Below are positions 1 through 6,936 of a stretch of 23,329 nucleotides of DNA, piece by piece (within the stretch, counting starts at the first letter, position 1; every line of letters begins with the position of its first letter). This DNA is from an uncultured Lachnospiraceae bacterium (lineage in GTDB: Bacteria; Bacillota; Clostridia; Lachnospirales; Lachnospiraceae). The notes below the pieces were generated by a model, which had not been told where the DNA came from, did no database searches, and saw only the letters and a program-made list of their open reading frames with translations. Location of the stretch: positions 35,806-59,134 of the forward strand of contig CAJUFU010000014.1 of the NCBI GenBank assembly GCA_910585555.1, given 5' to 3'. The position numbers and the translations under genes are program-made.

Positions 1-1071
1 TTTTGCCATTCTAACATCTAATCCCATTTCTGCTGCAAGCAGACCGGACAACTGTGCCACTTCAATAGAATGTTTTAATACGTTCTGACCATAACTAGTT
101 CTGAACTTCATCTTACCGAGAAGTCTCACCAGCTCAGGGTGGATTCCATGTACACCGACCTCGAGGGTGGCCGCTTCACCTTCCTCTTTGATCATGACTT
201 CCACTTCTCTCTGCGCCTTCTCGACCATCTCTTCAATTCTTGCCGGATGAATCCGCCCGTCTACGATCAATTTCTCGAGCGCAATTCTCGCCACCTCTCT
301 GCGGATTGGATCAAATCCGGATAAGATGACTGCTTCCGGCGTGTCGTCGATAATCAGATCGACACCTGTCATTGTCTCAAGTGTCCTGATATTACGACCC
401 TCTCTGCCGATAATCCTGCCCTTCATCTCATCGTTAGGAAGCTGTACAACGGATATTGTGGTCTCTGACACATGATCGGCAGCACATTTCTGGATTGCCG
501 TAACCACATACTCCTTTGCCTTCTTGTCCGCTTCTTCCTTAGCCCTGCTCTCCATCTCTTTGATCATGACAGCAGTTTCATGTTTCACTTCATCTTCAAC
601 AATTTTCAACAAATAATCTTTTGCCTGTTCGGAGGTCAAACCTGAGATTCGTTCTAGTTCCTGTAATCTTTGCTCGTTCAGCTTGGAAATTTCATCACGC
701 TGTTTGGCAAGAGCTTCCTCTCTCTGTGCCAGACTTGCTTCCTTTTTCTCAATAGCATCAGCTTTCTTATCGATGTTCTCTTCCTTCTGCTGCACACGGC
801 GTTCATAACGCTGCGCTTCAGCACGACGTTCCTTGATTTCCTTGTCCAGCTCATTCTTGGTTCGAATGGACTCTTCCTTGACTTCAAGCAATGATTCGCG
901 CTTCTTCGTCTCAGCAGTTTTGAGAGCTTCGTCAATAATCTCCCTGGCCTTCTCGTCCGCATTACCCAGCTTAGCTTCCACAACTTTCTTACGATAGTTG
1001 ACCGCTAACAGGGCTGATACGGGAACGGCAATCACCAGTGTGATGACTACTGCTACCACAACTTGCCACAT
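1..1071 (-). CDS. rny: Ribonuclease Y, 5' part (C-terminus outside window)
   Basis: Membrane-anchored endoribonuclease that starts mRNA decay. The window holds the first 357 codons of a protein usually about 520 residues long. Visible in order: an N-terminal membrane segment (about residues 3-23), a long charged Lys/Glu/Arg coiled coil (about 25-190), a KH RNA-binding domain with the GRIIGREGRNIR signature near 218-229, and the start of the HD domain with NVLKHS (His about 334). The frame reaches the window edge just before the expected HD dyad, so the catalytic pair cannot be checked. The ATG at 1071 follows an AGGAGG site and begins MWQVVVAVV. The gene lies downstream of recX in the order recA-recX-rny, familiar in Firmicutes. 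No clear terminator or promoter separates it from recX, so cotranscription is likely. Identification is secure from the domain order. Confidence 0.97.
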   Translation of the reverse strand, partial: MWQVVVAVVITLVIAVPVSALLAVNYRKKVVEAKLGNADEKAREIIDEALKTAETKKRESLLEVKEESIRTKNELDKEIKERRAEAQRYERRVQQKEENIDKKADAIEKKEASLAQREEALAKQRDEISKLNEQRLQELERISGLTSEQAKDYLLKIVEDEVKHETAVMIKEMESRAKEEADKKAKEYVVTAIQKCAADHVSETTISVVQLPNDEMKGRIIGREGRNIRTLETMTGVDLIIDDTPEAVILSGFDPIRREVARIALEKLIVDGRIHPARIEEMVEKAQREVEVMIKEEGEAATLEVGVHGIHPELVRLLGKMKFRTSYGQNVLKHSIEVAQLSGLLAAEMGLDVRMAK

Positions 1072-1074
1072 TAC

Positions 1075-1087
1075 AGGAGCACCTCCT
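1075..1087 (-). promoter_or_regulatory. rny ribosome binding site inside a small inverted repeat
   Basis: On the minus strand the site reads AGGAGGTGCTCCT, so the Shine-Dalgarno AGGAG is matched by CTCCT three bases later, and the ATG follows three bases after that. A 5-bp stem with a 3-base loop could hide the site. The pairing is plain in the sequence; any regulatory effect is inference. Confidence 0.5.
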
Positions 1088-1180
1088 TATAAAATTTTCA
1101 TTGTACATCATCTAATCTATTGTCGGATATTTCCCATATGACCATATCCTGATAGTTAGCAAAATTACAACATATTAATT

Positions 1181-1810
1181 CTATAATGAATTTGAAGTTA
1201 TGTCAAGCAAAAGTGCTCTGCCGATTGCATCCCCATGAAACCCTTTCCGATAAAGAAATCCGTACATTTTCTGTTTATCCTGCCAAGTGGCCGTATGCAC
1301 ATCATATTTTTTCTTCTTAAGAAGCTGGACAATCATCGCCATCTCATCCTGCCTGGTGCCTTCCGCTTCCAATTCCGCAAAGATGTTATCTACGATATCC
1401 TTGCCGATACCCCTTTTCATCAAATCCTGCTCTATCCGTGTTCTGCTCCTGTTTTCCAGATGATAGAGAATGAAATCCCTGGCATAACGTGAATCGTCCA
1501 CGTAACCGTAGGACTCTACATAGGCGATGGCTTCATCGATACAGGACAGCGGATAATCGCCCTGCTGCAGTTTATCCCGCAGTTGCCGTCTGGTATAGTC
1601 CCTTTCTTTCAACAGGTTCAGAGCCCGCTTTTTCGCTCTTTGGGGAAGAAGTTTCGTCACAATCTGCTGATAACATTCCTCAGAAATCTCCTTTCCTTCC
1701 TCCATACCAAATTCCCGAAGTTCGCCTTTGTAAAGTACAAAGGCAAACTGGTCATCCACATAAATTTTATAACGCGCTCTGGCCATACCCGTTATTTGTG
1801 TTACAATCAT
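1181..1810 (-). CDS. recX: Recombination regulator RecX
   Basis: RecX binds RecA filaments and tunes their activity. The protein is 209 residues, all-helical and basic, with the RecX three-helix repeats visible, for example KRALNLLKERDYTRRQLRDKL near 65-85 and SRTRIEQDLMKRGIGKDIVDNIF near 125-147. The frame opens at 1822, but the ATG at 1810 (MIVTQITGMARARYK) is directly preceded by AGGAGG, while the upstream ATG has no ribosome site, so I use 1810. It starts 29 bp after the recA stop with no terminator between and is therefore likely driven by the LexA-controlled recA promoter. Length and position next to recA fit the family well. Confidence 0.95.
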   Translation of the reverse strand: MIVTQITGMARARYKIYVDDQFAFVLYKGELREFGMEEGKEISEECYQQIVTKLLPQRAKKRALNLLKERDYTRRQLRDKLQQGDYPLSCIDEAIAYVESYGYVDDSRYARDFILYHLENRSRTRIEQDLMKRGIGKDIVDNIFAELEAEGTRQDEMAMIVQLLKKKKYDVHTATWQDKQKMYGFLYRKGFHGDAIGRALLLDITSNSL

Positions 1811-1839
1811 AATCCTCCTCATTTCAGGACAATCATACT

Positions 1840-2931
1840 CTATTTGGCAGTTCCTGCGGCTTCCTTCCCGGTCTTGGCATCCGTCTTGCTATCCGTTTTC
1901 GATGCCTTTTCTGCCGGAGATGTCTCCACAGGATCCGTTTCCATATTGAAAAGCTCTCTCACTTTACGATCTACCTCGGCACAAATCTCCGGATTATCCC
2001 GCAGATATTGTTTCGCGTTTTCTCTGCCCTGCCCAATCTTGTTGCCTTCGTAAGCGTACCATGCGCCGCTCTTATTGATGATGTTGTTCTGTGCCGCCAG
2101 ATCAAGAATATCCCCCACCGTAGAGATGCCTTCGCCGAACATGATATCGAATTCCGCTTCCTTGAAGGGAGGCGCAATTTTATTCTTGACCACCTTAACC
2201 CGGGTTCTGTTGCCGATCACTTCCCCGCCCTGTTTCAGTGCCTCAATCCTTCTCACGTCGAGGCGCACCGAAGAATAGAATTTCAGCGCACGGCCGCCCG
2301 TGGTGGTCTCCGGATTGCCGAACATGACCCCCACTTTCTCACGCAGCTGATTGATGAAGATAACGGTACAGTTGGATTTACTGATAACCGCTGTCAGCTT
2401 ACGAAGTGCCTGAGACATCAGTCTTGCCTGCAGACCCACATGACTGTCTCCCATATCGCCGTCAATCTCCGCCTTGGGCACCAAAGCGGCAACCGAGTCC
2501 ACCACAATAATATCCACGGCGCCGGAGCGGACCATAGTCTCCGTGATCTCCAATGCCTGTTCTCCACAATCAGGCTGTGAAATATAAAGATTGTCGATAT
2601 CCACACCGATATTTTTCGCATAGACAGGGTCCAGGGCATGTTCCGCATCAATAAAACCGGCAATACCGCCTCTCTTTTGCACCTCTGCTATCATATGTAA
2701 GGTGACCGTGGTCTTACCGCTGGACTCCGGGCCGTATATTTCAACAATCCTGCCCTTGGGAATACCGCCCAGTCCCAGTGCGATATCCAGACTCAATGAC
2801 CCTGTGGGAATCGTCTCCACATTCATCTGTACGGAAGGGTCCCCCAGTTTCATAACGGCGCCCTTGCCAAACTGTCTCTCTATCTGGCTTAAAGCCGCAT
2901 CCAATGCTTTTAATCTGTCATCTTTTTCCAT
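1840..2931 (-). CDS. recA: Recombinase RecA
   Basis: DNA-dependent ATPase that forms filaments on single-stranded DNA, drives strand exchange and triggers LexA self-cleavage. It has 363 residues, the normal length. Walker A is GPESSGKT at 67-74, and the L1/L2 region includes LREKVGVMFGNPETTTGG. The core is complete, and the tail after about residue 330 is Lys/Thr/Ala-rich and likely disordered. The ATG has AGGAG eight bases upstream. Two LexA boxes sit at its promoter (2953-2966 and 2978-2991), so SOS control is well supported. It is followed by recX. In many Firmicutes cinA lies directly upstream; here another gene and a 370-bp gap lie between. Confidence 0.99.
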   Translation of the reverse strand: MEKDDRLKALDAALSQIERQFGKGAVMKLGDPSVQMNVETIPTGSLSLDIALGLGGIPKGRIVEIYGPESSGKTTVTLHMIAEVQKRGGIAGFIDAEHALDPVYAKNIGVDIDNLYISQPDCGEQALEITETMVRSGAVDIIVVDSVAALVPKAEIDGDMGDSHVGLQARLMSQALRKLTAVISKSNCTVIFINQLREKVGVMFGNPETTTGGRALKFYSSVRLDVRRIEALKQGGEVIGNRTRVKVVKNKIAPPFKEAEFDIMFGEGISTVGDILDLAAQNNIINKSGAWYAYEGNKIGQGRENAKQYLRDNPEICAEVDRKVRELFNMETDPVETSPAEKASKTDSKTDAKTGKEAAGTAK

Positions 2932-2952
2932 GTTCTGTTCTCCTTTTCTTAT

Positions 2953-2966
2953 AGAACATCCGTTCT
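2953..2966 (-). promoter_or_regulatory. LexA (DinR) box 2 at recA
   Basis: Minus-strand AGAACGGATGTTCT, a GAAC-N4-GTTC palindrome with perfect 5-bp arms, just downstream of the -10 around the likely transcription start. Its centre is 25 bp from that of box 1. That is about 2.4 helical turns, so the two dimers need not lie on the same face. Confidence 0.8.
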
Positions 2967-2972
2967 TTTAAT

Positions 2973-3001
2973 AGAATAAAACAGATGTTCGATTTTGTCA
3001 A
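2973..3001 (-). promoter_or_regulatory. recA SigA promoter
   Basis: Minus-strand -35 TTGACA (2996-3001) and -10 TATTCT (2973-2978) with a 17-bp spacer. A LexA box fills most of the spacer. The -35 is perfect and the -10 matches the consensus at four of six bases. Confidence 0.85.
2978..2991 (-). promoter_or_regulatory. LexA (DinR) box 1 at recA
   Basis: Minus-strand CGAACATCTGTTTT, close to the Gram-positive SOS box CGAAC-N4-GTTCG, with one half-site degenerate. It lies between the -35 and -10, where bound LexA would block RNA polymerase. Confidence 0.8.
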
Positions 3002-3301
3002 CCTTATTTTGATTCCTGCATGGAGCATCCTTCGTTCTCCCATGCATTTTCCATGATTTTATGCTATCTTATCACTTATACTGTCCAATAAATGACACTC
3101 TACCCTCCCTTCCTTAAAATAAAAGACAATGGAAATCGTGGCGAAATGCCGGACATGCACAACAGATTCCATTTCCATAGACATCCTTAGTTTAGCAGAG
3201 AATCTGCCGCCGCGCAAGATAACTTCGTGAACATTTTGTGCAATCTGCCATTTAAATTTTATGGAAGCACCTTTTGACACCCGCATCAATAAAAGCATAA
3301 A
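3002..3301. other. Intergenic stretch between recA promoter and upstream operon
   Basis: About 300 bp with no convincing gene. It holds one inverted repeat (3017-3046) and a weak minus-strand open frame (3059-3316) that starts inside the terminator of the upstream operon and lacks a ribosome site. No tRNA, riboswitch or second promoter stands out. Confidence 0.6.
3017..3046. repeat. Inverted repeat upstream of recA
   Basis: TGCATGGAG at 3017-3025 pairs with CTCCCATGCA at 3037-3046 with one bulged base and an 11-base loop. On the + strand it is followed by TTTT, but no + strand gene ends here. On the minus strand it lies just before the recA -35. It may be a stray terminator or a protein-binding site. 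Confidence 0.5.
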
Positions 3302-3353
3302 AACGGTACAGAACAAAACCCCTTATAGAAAGGTATTCTTATCCTGTACCGTT
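3297..3353 (-). terminator. Long-loop terminator of the yicC-to-3376 operon
   Basis: AACGGTACAG (3344-3353 read on the minus strand) pairs perfectly with CTGTACCGTT (3302-3311), followed by a T5 run. The loop is 32 bases and may hold a small CCTT/AAGG helix. It begins 22 bp after the stop of the membrane protein gene, so it is placed to end the operon. Confidence 0.65.
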
Positions 3354-3375
3354 ATCGTGACAATTCTTTCGGTTC

Positions 3376-5058
3376 CTAAAATACATTCAGATACTGCTCA
3401 TACTCCTCATATGTGACTGTCACCCAGCCGTCCTCATAATTAAATCCGATCTCCATACCCATGGGTGTGTAGAATACGATCACATCGGAAGAATGAAAAT
3501 ATCCCGTAATTTCCTGATCTGTCATATTGGTCAGAGAATAAATCTCACCGTTTTGCTCATCACTTCTGGTCCGAAAATCCACGGAAAAGTCATCATCAAT
3601 GGATAACATTTCTTCATTATCCAGTACCACGCCACTGGTCATGTCAATATTGAAACATTCCAGATAAGCCAGATCGTAGGTATCCGCGTATACTCTTTCC
3701 TGGAACACAATACTAAGTTTCTCTTCATCCATGTAAGTTACATAAGAAATTGCTGTGGCTGAAAAATAGCTGTCCTCATTTTTCTCCATATAAGGAGCAT
3801 AATCTTCTTCAAAATACTCCTTTAACAGTTCCACTTCCGAATAGATCTCATCGTTTAGGCGCTCCAGATTCGGCACATCCTCACCCGATATGACGGGATA
3901 GGTAACCATGATACTTACATCCTCATTGTCCGTATCATATTCAAAGTAGTCAAACTCTACTTCGTAAGACAAATCATATTTCAAATCGTCCTGCAGAGAA
4001 TAGTATCTGTCATCATAACCATAATCATAATCGTAGTCATAGTCGTAATCGTAATCCCCGCCATAGAAGAAATCGTCATCCTCATCATAACCATAGAAAT
4101 CATCATCATATTCGTGATGATATTCATAGTCATCCTCAAACTCATACTTGCTGTCGTCTATGATCTCATCTATATCGCTCTCATCCATCAGCTGTACCGC
4201 GCGATAAGCCAGGGCACAGATTGCCACAATAAACAAGAGGATGACAATCACCACGAGGGTGATGATCAGACCGGTATGAGACTTTTTCTGGGGCGCTGCA
4301 TAAGGGCTGTAGGGATTGTTATCCTGAAAAGGCTGGTTCCCATAGGGCGGCTGATTCCCGTACCCGCCGCCGGACTGCTGGCCGCCGTAAGGATTTGCAC
4401 CGTTATAAGGACTGCCATAACCGTTCCCCCCGTAAGCATTACCGCCATAGGCGTTTCCTGCGCCATAGGGATTCTCCCCATTATAGTTATTATAACCATT
4501 CCCCGCCTGATAAGGATGACTGCCATAGGCATTCTCCCCACTGCCGGAACTATTGGCGTATGTATTCTCTCCATTATAAGAACTGTTACCGTATGTATTC
4601 TCCCCTTGATAAGGGCCATTACCATATGCATTATCCCCTTGCCAGGAACTATTGCCATATGGATTATCCCCTTGATAAGAAGTGCTGCCATATGGATTAT
4701 TGCCATAATAGGGATGACTGCCATAGGCAGGATTTCCGCTATAAGAATTCCCGCCGTATACATTGTCCTGGTTGTAAGGACTCCCGTTATTCGGGCTACC
4801 GCCTTGATAAGAATTATGATAATAAGGTACGCCTGCCTGACCGCCATAGGCATCCCCGGACTGGCCGCTGCCGGAAAAAAGTCCGTGTGTATCTGCCACA
4901 GGCTGGGGGGTATCGTCCACTACCACGCCTGTAGTATCCATAGACACCTCCGGGGTCGCGTAGATATCGGCACTGCTCTCTGTTGTATAAGGATCCACCG
5001 GCGTATCCACTCTTTCGCCGTCTCCTCTCATATCATCAAAATTGCCCGATTCGCTCAT
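3376..5058 (-). CDS. Single-pass membrane protein with Gly/Asn/Tyr-rich repeats and DUF3298-like ectodomain
   Basis: Function unknown; 560 residues. Residues 1-60 are polar. Residues 60-255 are rich in Gly, Asn, Tyr, Ser, Pro and Gln and include six clean 11-residue repeats (121-186, pattern N-x-Y-G-N-S-S-Y-Q-G-E/D). A membrane segment spans about 263-287, with KK before it, suggesting the repeat tract is cytoplasmic. Outside comes an Asp/Tyr tract (about 305-350, with a run of DY pairs), then a folded domain (about 360-560). That domain resembles DUF4163/DUF3298 as seen in RsiV and PdaC: YPVISGE near its start and a closing pattern GMEIGF-x6-VTVTYEEYEQYL. The assignment is from memory of the pattern. 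A GGAGGAAG site precedes the ATG, and the gene starts 36 bp after cinA. It is the last gene of the operon. The repeats make alignment-based naming risky. Confidence 0.85.
   Translation of the reverse strand: MSESGNFDDMRGDGERVDTPVDPYTTESSADIYATPEVSMDTTGVVVDDTPQPVADTHGLFSGSGQSGDAYGGQAGVPYYHNSYQGGSPNNGSPYNQDNVYGGNSYSGNPAYGSHPYYGNNPYGSTSYQGDNPYGNSSWQGDNAYGNGPYQGENTYGNSSYNGENTYANSSGSGENAYGSHPYQAGNGYNNYNGENPYGAGNAYGGNAYGGNGYGSPYNGANPYGGQQSGGGYGNQPPYGNQPFQDNNPYSPYAAPQKKSHTGLIITLVVIVILLFIVAICALAYRAVQLMDESDIDEIIDDSKYEFEDDYEYHHEYDDDFYGYDEDDDFFYGGDYDYDYDYDYDYGYDDRYYSLQDDLKYDLSYEVEFDYFEYDTDNEDVSIMVTYPVISGEDVPNLERLNDEIYSEVELLKEYFEEDYAPYMEKNEDSYFSATAISYVTYMDEEKLSIVFQERVYADTYDLAYLECFNIDMTSGVVLDNEEMLSIDDDFSVDFRTRSDEQNGEIYSLTNMTDQEITGYFHSSDVIVFYTPMGMEIGFNYEDGWVTVTYEEYEQYLNVF
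4009..4059 (-). repeat. Asp-Tyr dipeptide tract
   Basis: Encodes residues 334-350 of the membrane protein, a run of DY pairs from near-identical GAT/GAC-TAT/TAC hexamers. It sits just outside the predicted membrane segment. It could bind cations or be expanded by slippage; both are inference. Confidence 0.8.
4501..4698 (-). repeat. Six tandem 33-bp units (11-residue repeats)
   Basis: Residues 121-186 divide into NPYGSTSYQGD, NPYGNSSWQGD, NAYGNGPYQGE, NTYGNSSYNGE, NTYANSSGSGE and NAYGSHPYQAG. Looser NPYG/NAYGG motifs continue on both sides. The period is exact at 33 bp without indels. Confidence 0.9.
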
Positions 5059-5094
5059 TTGTCTTCCTCCATTTTATAAAAATCCCGCGCCCCG

Positions 5095-6366
5095 CTACTT
5101 ATCTTTCCTGCCAAAAGTCACCTCGCTGTAATGCGCCAGGATACACTCCCGCATCAACGACAATGCTGCAGAAACCGTACTTTCCCTGATCTTAGAGCGG
5201 CTGCCGCTGAAATGACACTCTTTCACTGTAATCTTACCGCACACACTGCATCCGATATATACGAGTCCCACCGGTTTCTCTGGCGTACCGCCGTCCGGTC
5301 CCGCAATGCCTGTGGTGGAAACGCATACATCTGCCTTAGCTAACGCTGCGGCAGTCTTTGCCATCTCCCTGGCAATCTGCTCGCTGACCGCACCATACTT
5401 TACCAGAATATTCTTCTTAATCCCCAACAGTCTGCGCTTGGATTTATTCGAGTAGGTGACATAGGCGGACTTAAATACCTCCGACACCCCAGGCACGTTG
5501 ATCAGTCTGGCAGACAACATTCCGCCGGTACAGGATTCCACCGTACAAGCCGTCAGCCCATTGGCCATGAGTAAATCCACCACTGCCTTTTCCAATGTGA
5601 CCTCATCGTCCGTGGTATAAACATGGTTGCCGAAACGCCCCTTTAAATCCTTAATCATGGGCTTCACCAGTTTCCTGGCCTCCTTCTCATCCTCCGCCCG
5701 GGCCGTCACTCTAAGGTGTACCTCCCCGGTCTTGGCATAAGTGGCAATCGTAGGATTCGTCTGGGCCTCGATCAAATCCGCTACCATACTCTCCGCCTTA
5801 CTCTCTCCCACACCGCAGATCTTCACGGTCTGGGAATAGATGACGCAAGACTGCAGTTTGGAAAGATACGGTATGACAGAAGTCTCAAACATGGGAAGCA
5901 GCTCATTCGGAGGCCCCGGCATCAGTACCACATGTTTGTTATCCTGTGCCATGATAATGCCCGGTGCCGTACCGTTGGGATTATCCAGCACGATACATCC
6001 CTCCGGAACCATCGCCTGTTTCCAGTTATTATCCGTAATCTCCAATCCTCTCGCTTCAAAAAACTTCCGGATGGCTTCCCTGGTCTCTTCGTGCAGATAC
6101 AATTCCTTTCCCAGAACCTTGGCCGCCACCTCCTTTGTCAGATCATCCTGGGTGGGTCCAAGTCCCCCTGACAAAAGCAGAATATCCGCCCTGGACAAGG
6201 CTGTCTTAATGGTCTCAAACAGTCTCTCCTCATTGTCTCCGACCACATCCTGATAATAGCAGGAAAGTCCAAGCCCCGCACACTTCTCCGAAAGATACGC
6301 CGCGTTTGTATTCACGATATTGCCTAATAAAATCTCTGTTCCAACCGAAATAATCTCTACCGTCAT
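5095..6366 (-). CDS. cinA: CinA: competence/damage-inducible protein, NMN deamidase type
   Basis: Two-domain protein of 423 residues, normal for the family. The N-terminal MoaB/Mog-like domain (1-170) carries SVGTEILLG at 7-15 and SGGLGPTQDD at 66-75. The C-terminal PncC-like domain (about 265-415) carries VESCTGGMLSARL and GIAGPDGGTPEKPVGLVYIG, the signature of NMN amidohydrolases that recycle pyridine nucleotides. The family is historically linked to competence because cinA is often cotranscribed with recA. Here it stays in the recA neighbourhood but is separated from it by the repeat-rich membrane protein and a terminator, so joint SOS induction is unlikely. It starts 33 bp after pgsA with a GGAG site. 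Domain content makes the call secure. Confidence 0.97.
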   Translation of the reverse strand: MTVEIISVGTEILLGNIVNTNAAYLSEKCAGLGLSCYYQDVVGDNEERLFETIKTALSRADILLLSGGLGPTQDDLTKEVAAKVLGKELYLHEETREAIRKFFEARGLEITDNNWKQAMVPEGCIVLDNPNGTAPGIIMAQDNKHVVLMPGPPNELLPMFETSVIPYLSKLQSCVIYSQTVKICGVGESKAESMVADLIEAQTNPTIATYAKTGEVHLRVTARAEDEKEARKLVKPMIKDLKGRFGNHVYTTDDEVTLEKAVVDLLMANGLTACTVESCTGGMLSARLINVPGVSEVFKSAYVTYSNKSKRRLLGIKKNILVKYGAVSEQIAREMAKTAAALAKADVCVSTTGIAGPDGGTPEKPVGLVYIGCSVCGKITVKECHFSGSRSKIRESTVSAALSLMRECILAHYSEVTFGRKDK

Positions 6367-6399
6367 AACACTCCATTTCTTTGTTAGCCATCTAACGTT

Positions 6400-6936
6400 C
6401 TATTTGCCGCTCTCTTTCATGACATCCTTATTTTTGATCAGATAATCAAGCAAAGAGATTACCGTCAATACCAATGCCGCCCACATCACAATCTGGGTCA
6501 CAAGCTTTAATGCTTCCAAATCCGCAATCATCAGACAGATCATGACCATCTGAAAAGTGGTCTTAAACTTGCCCCAATAACTGGCCGCAATCACAACCCC
6601 ATTATCCGAGGCCACAAGCCGAAAACCGCTTATGATAAATTCCCTGGCAATGATAACGATCACAATCCAGGCCGGAATCCTTGCAAGGGCCACCAGACAG
6701 ATCAGTGCCGAACACACCAGCAGTTTATCCGCCAGCGGGTCCATGAATTTTCCGAAATTCGTCACCAGATTATATTTCCTGGCAATGTGACCATCTAAAA
6801 GGTCGGTCAGGCTGGCTATGATAAAAAGAAACAGCGCAATCCATTTGTCAAAGGCGGTCACATCCGTCAACAGAAACACCACAAAAAAGGGAATCAAAAT
6901 CACACGAAATGTGGTTAACTTATTCGGTAAATTCAT
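6400..6936 (-). CDS. pgsA: CDP-diacylglycerol-glycerol-3-phosphate 3-phosphatidyltransferase
   Basis: Integral membrane enzyme joining CDP-diacylglycerol and glycerol-3-phosphate to make phosphatidylglycerol phosphate, the entry to phosphatidylglycerol and cardiolipin. It has 178 residues. The CDP-alcohol phosphotransferase signature is complete: D45-x2-D48-G49-x2-A52-R53-x8-G62-x3-D66-x3-D70, all metal and substrate ligands present. Several hydrophobic helices flank it (about 10-28, 31-47, 72-95, 120-140, 145-165). The ATG at 6936 lies inside the end of rimO (17-bp overlap) and has GGAGAG seven bases upstream, which suggests translational coupling. The pgsA-cinA order is common in Firmicutes. 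Confidence 0.97.
   Translation of the reverse strand: MNLPNKLTTFRVILIPFFVVFLLTDVTAFDKWIALFLFIIASLTDLLDGHIARKYNLVTNFGKFMDPLADKLLVCSALICLVALARIPAWIVIVIIAREFIISGFRLVASDNGVVIAASYWGKFKTTFQMVMICLMIADLEALKLVTQIVMWAALVLTVISLLDYLIKNKDVMKESGK

Noticed and set aside
3274..3302. + strand promoter with TTGACA
   Set aside because: The -10 at 17 bp is ATAAAA, a poor match, and no gene follows on that strand.
3059..3316. 85-codon minus-strand open frame between recA and the membrane protein gene
   Set aside because: It starts inside the terminator stem, has no ribosome site at any early ATG, and shows no recognisable family. Weak enough not to annotate.
4501..4698. Tandem units as a CRISPR array
   Set aside because: Units are contiguous 33-bp coding repeats with no spacers, in frame with a protein. 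The same applies to 16089-16517.
4114..5079. 321-codon + strand open frame opposite the repeat-rich membrane protein
   Set aside because: It is antisense to a biased repeat region; its repetitive Ile/Arg/Pro composition mirrors the true gene and it lacks a ribosome site.
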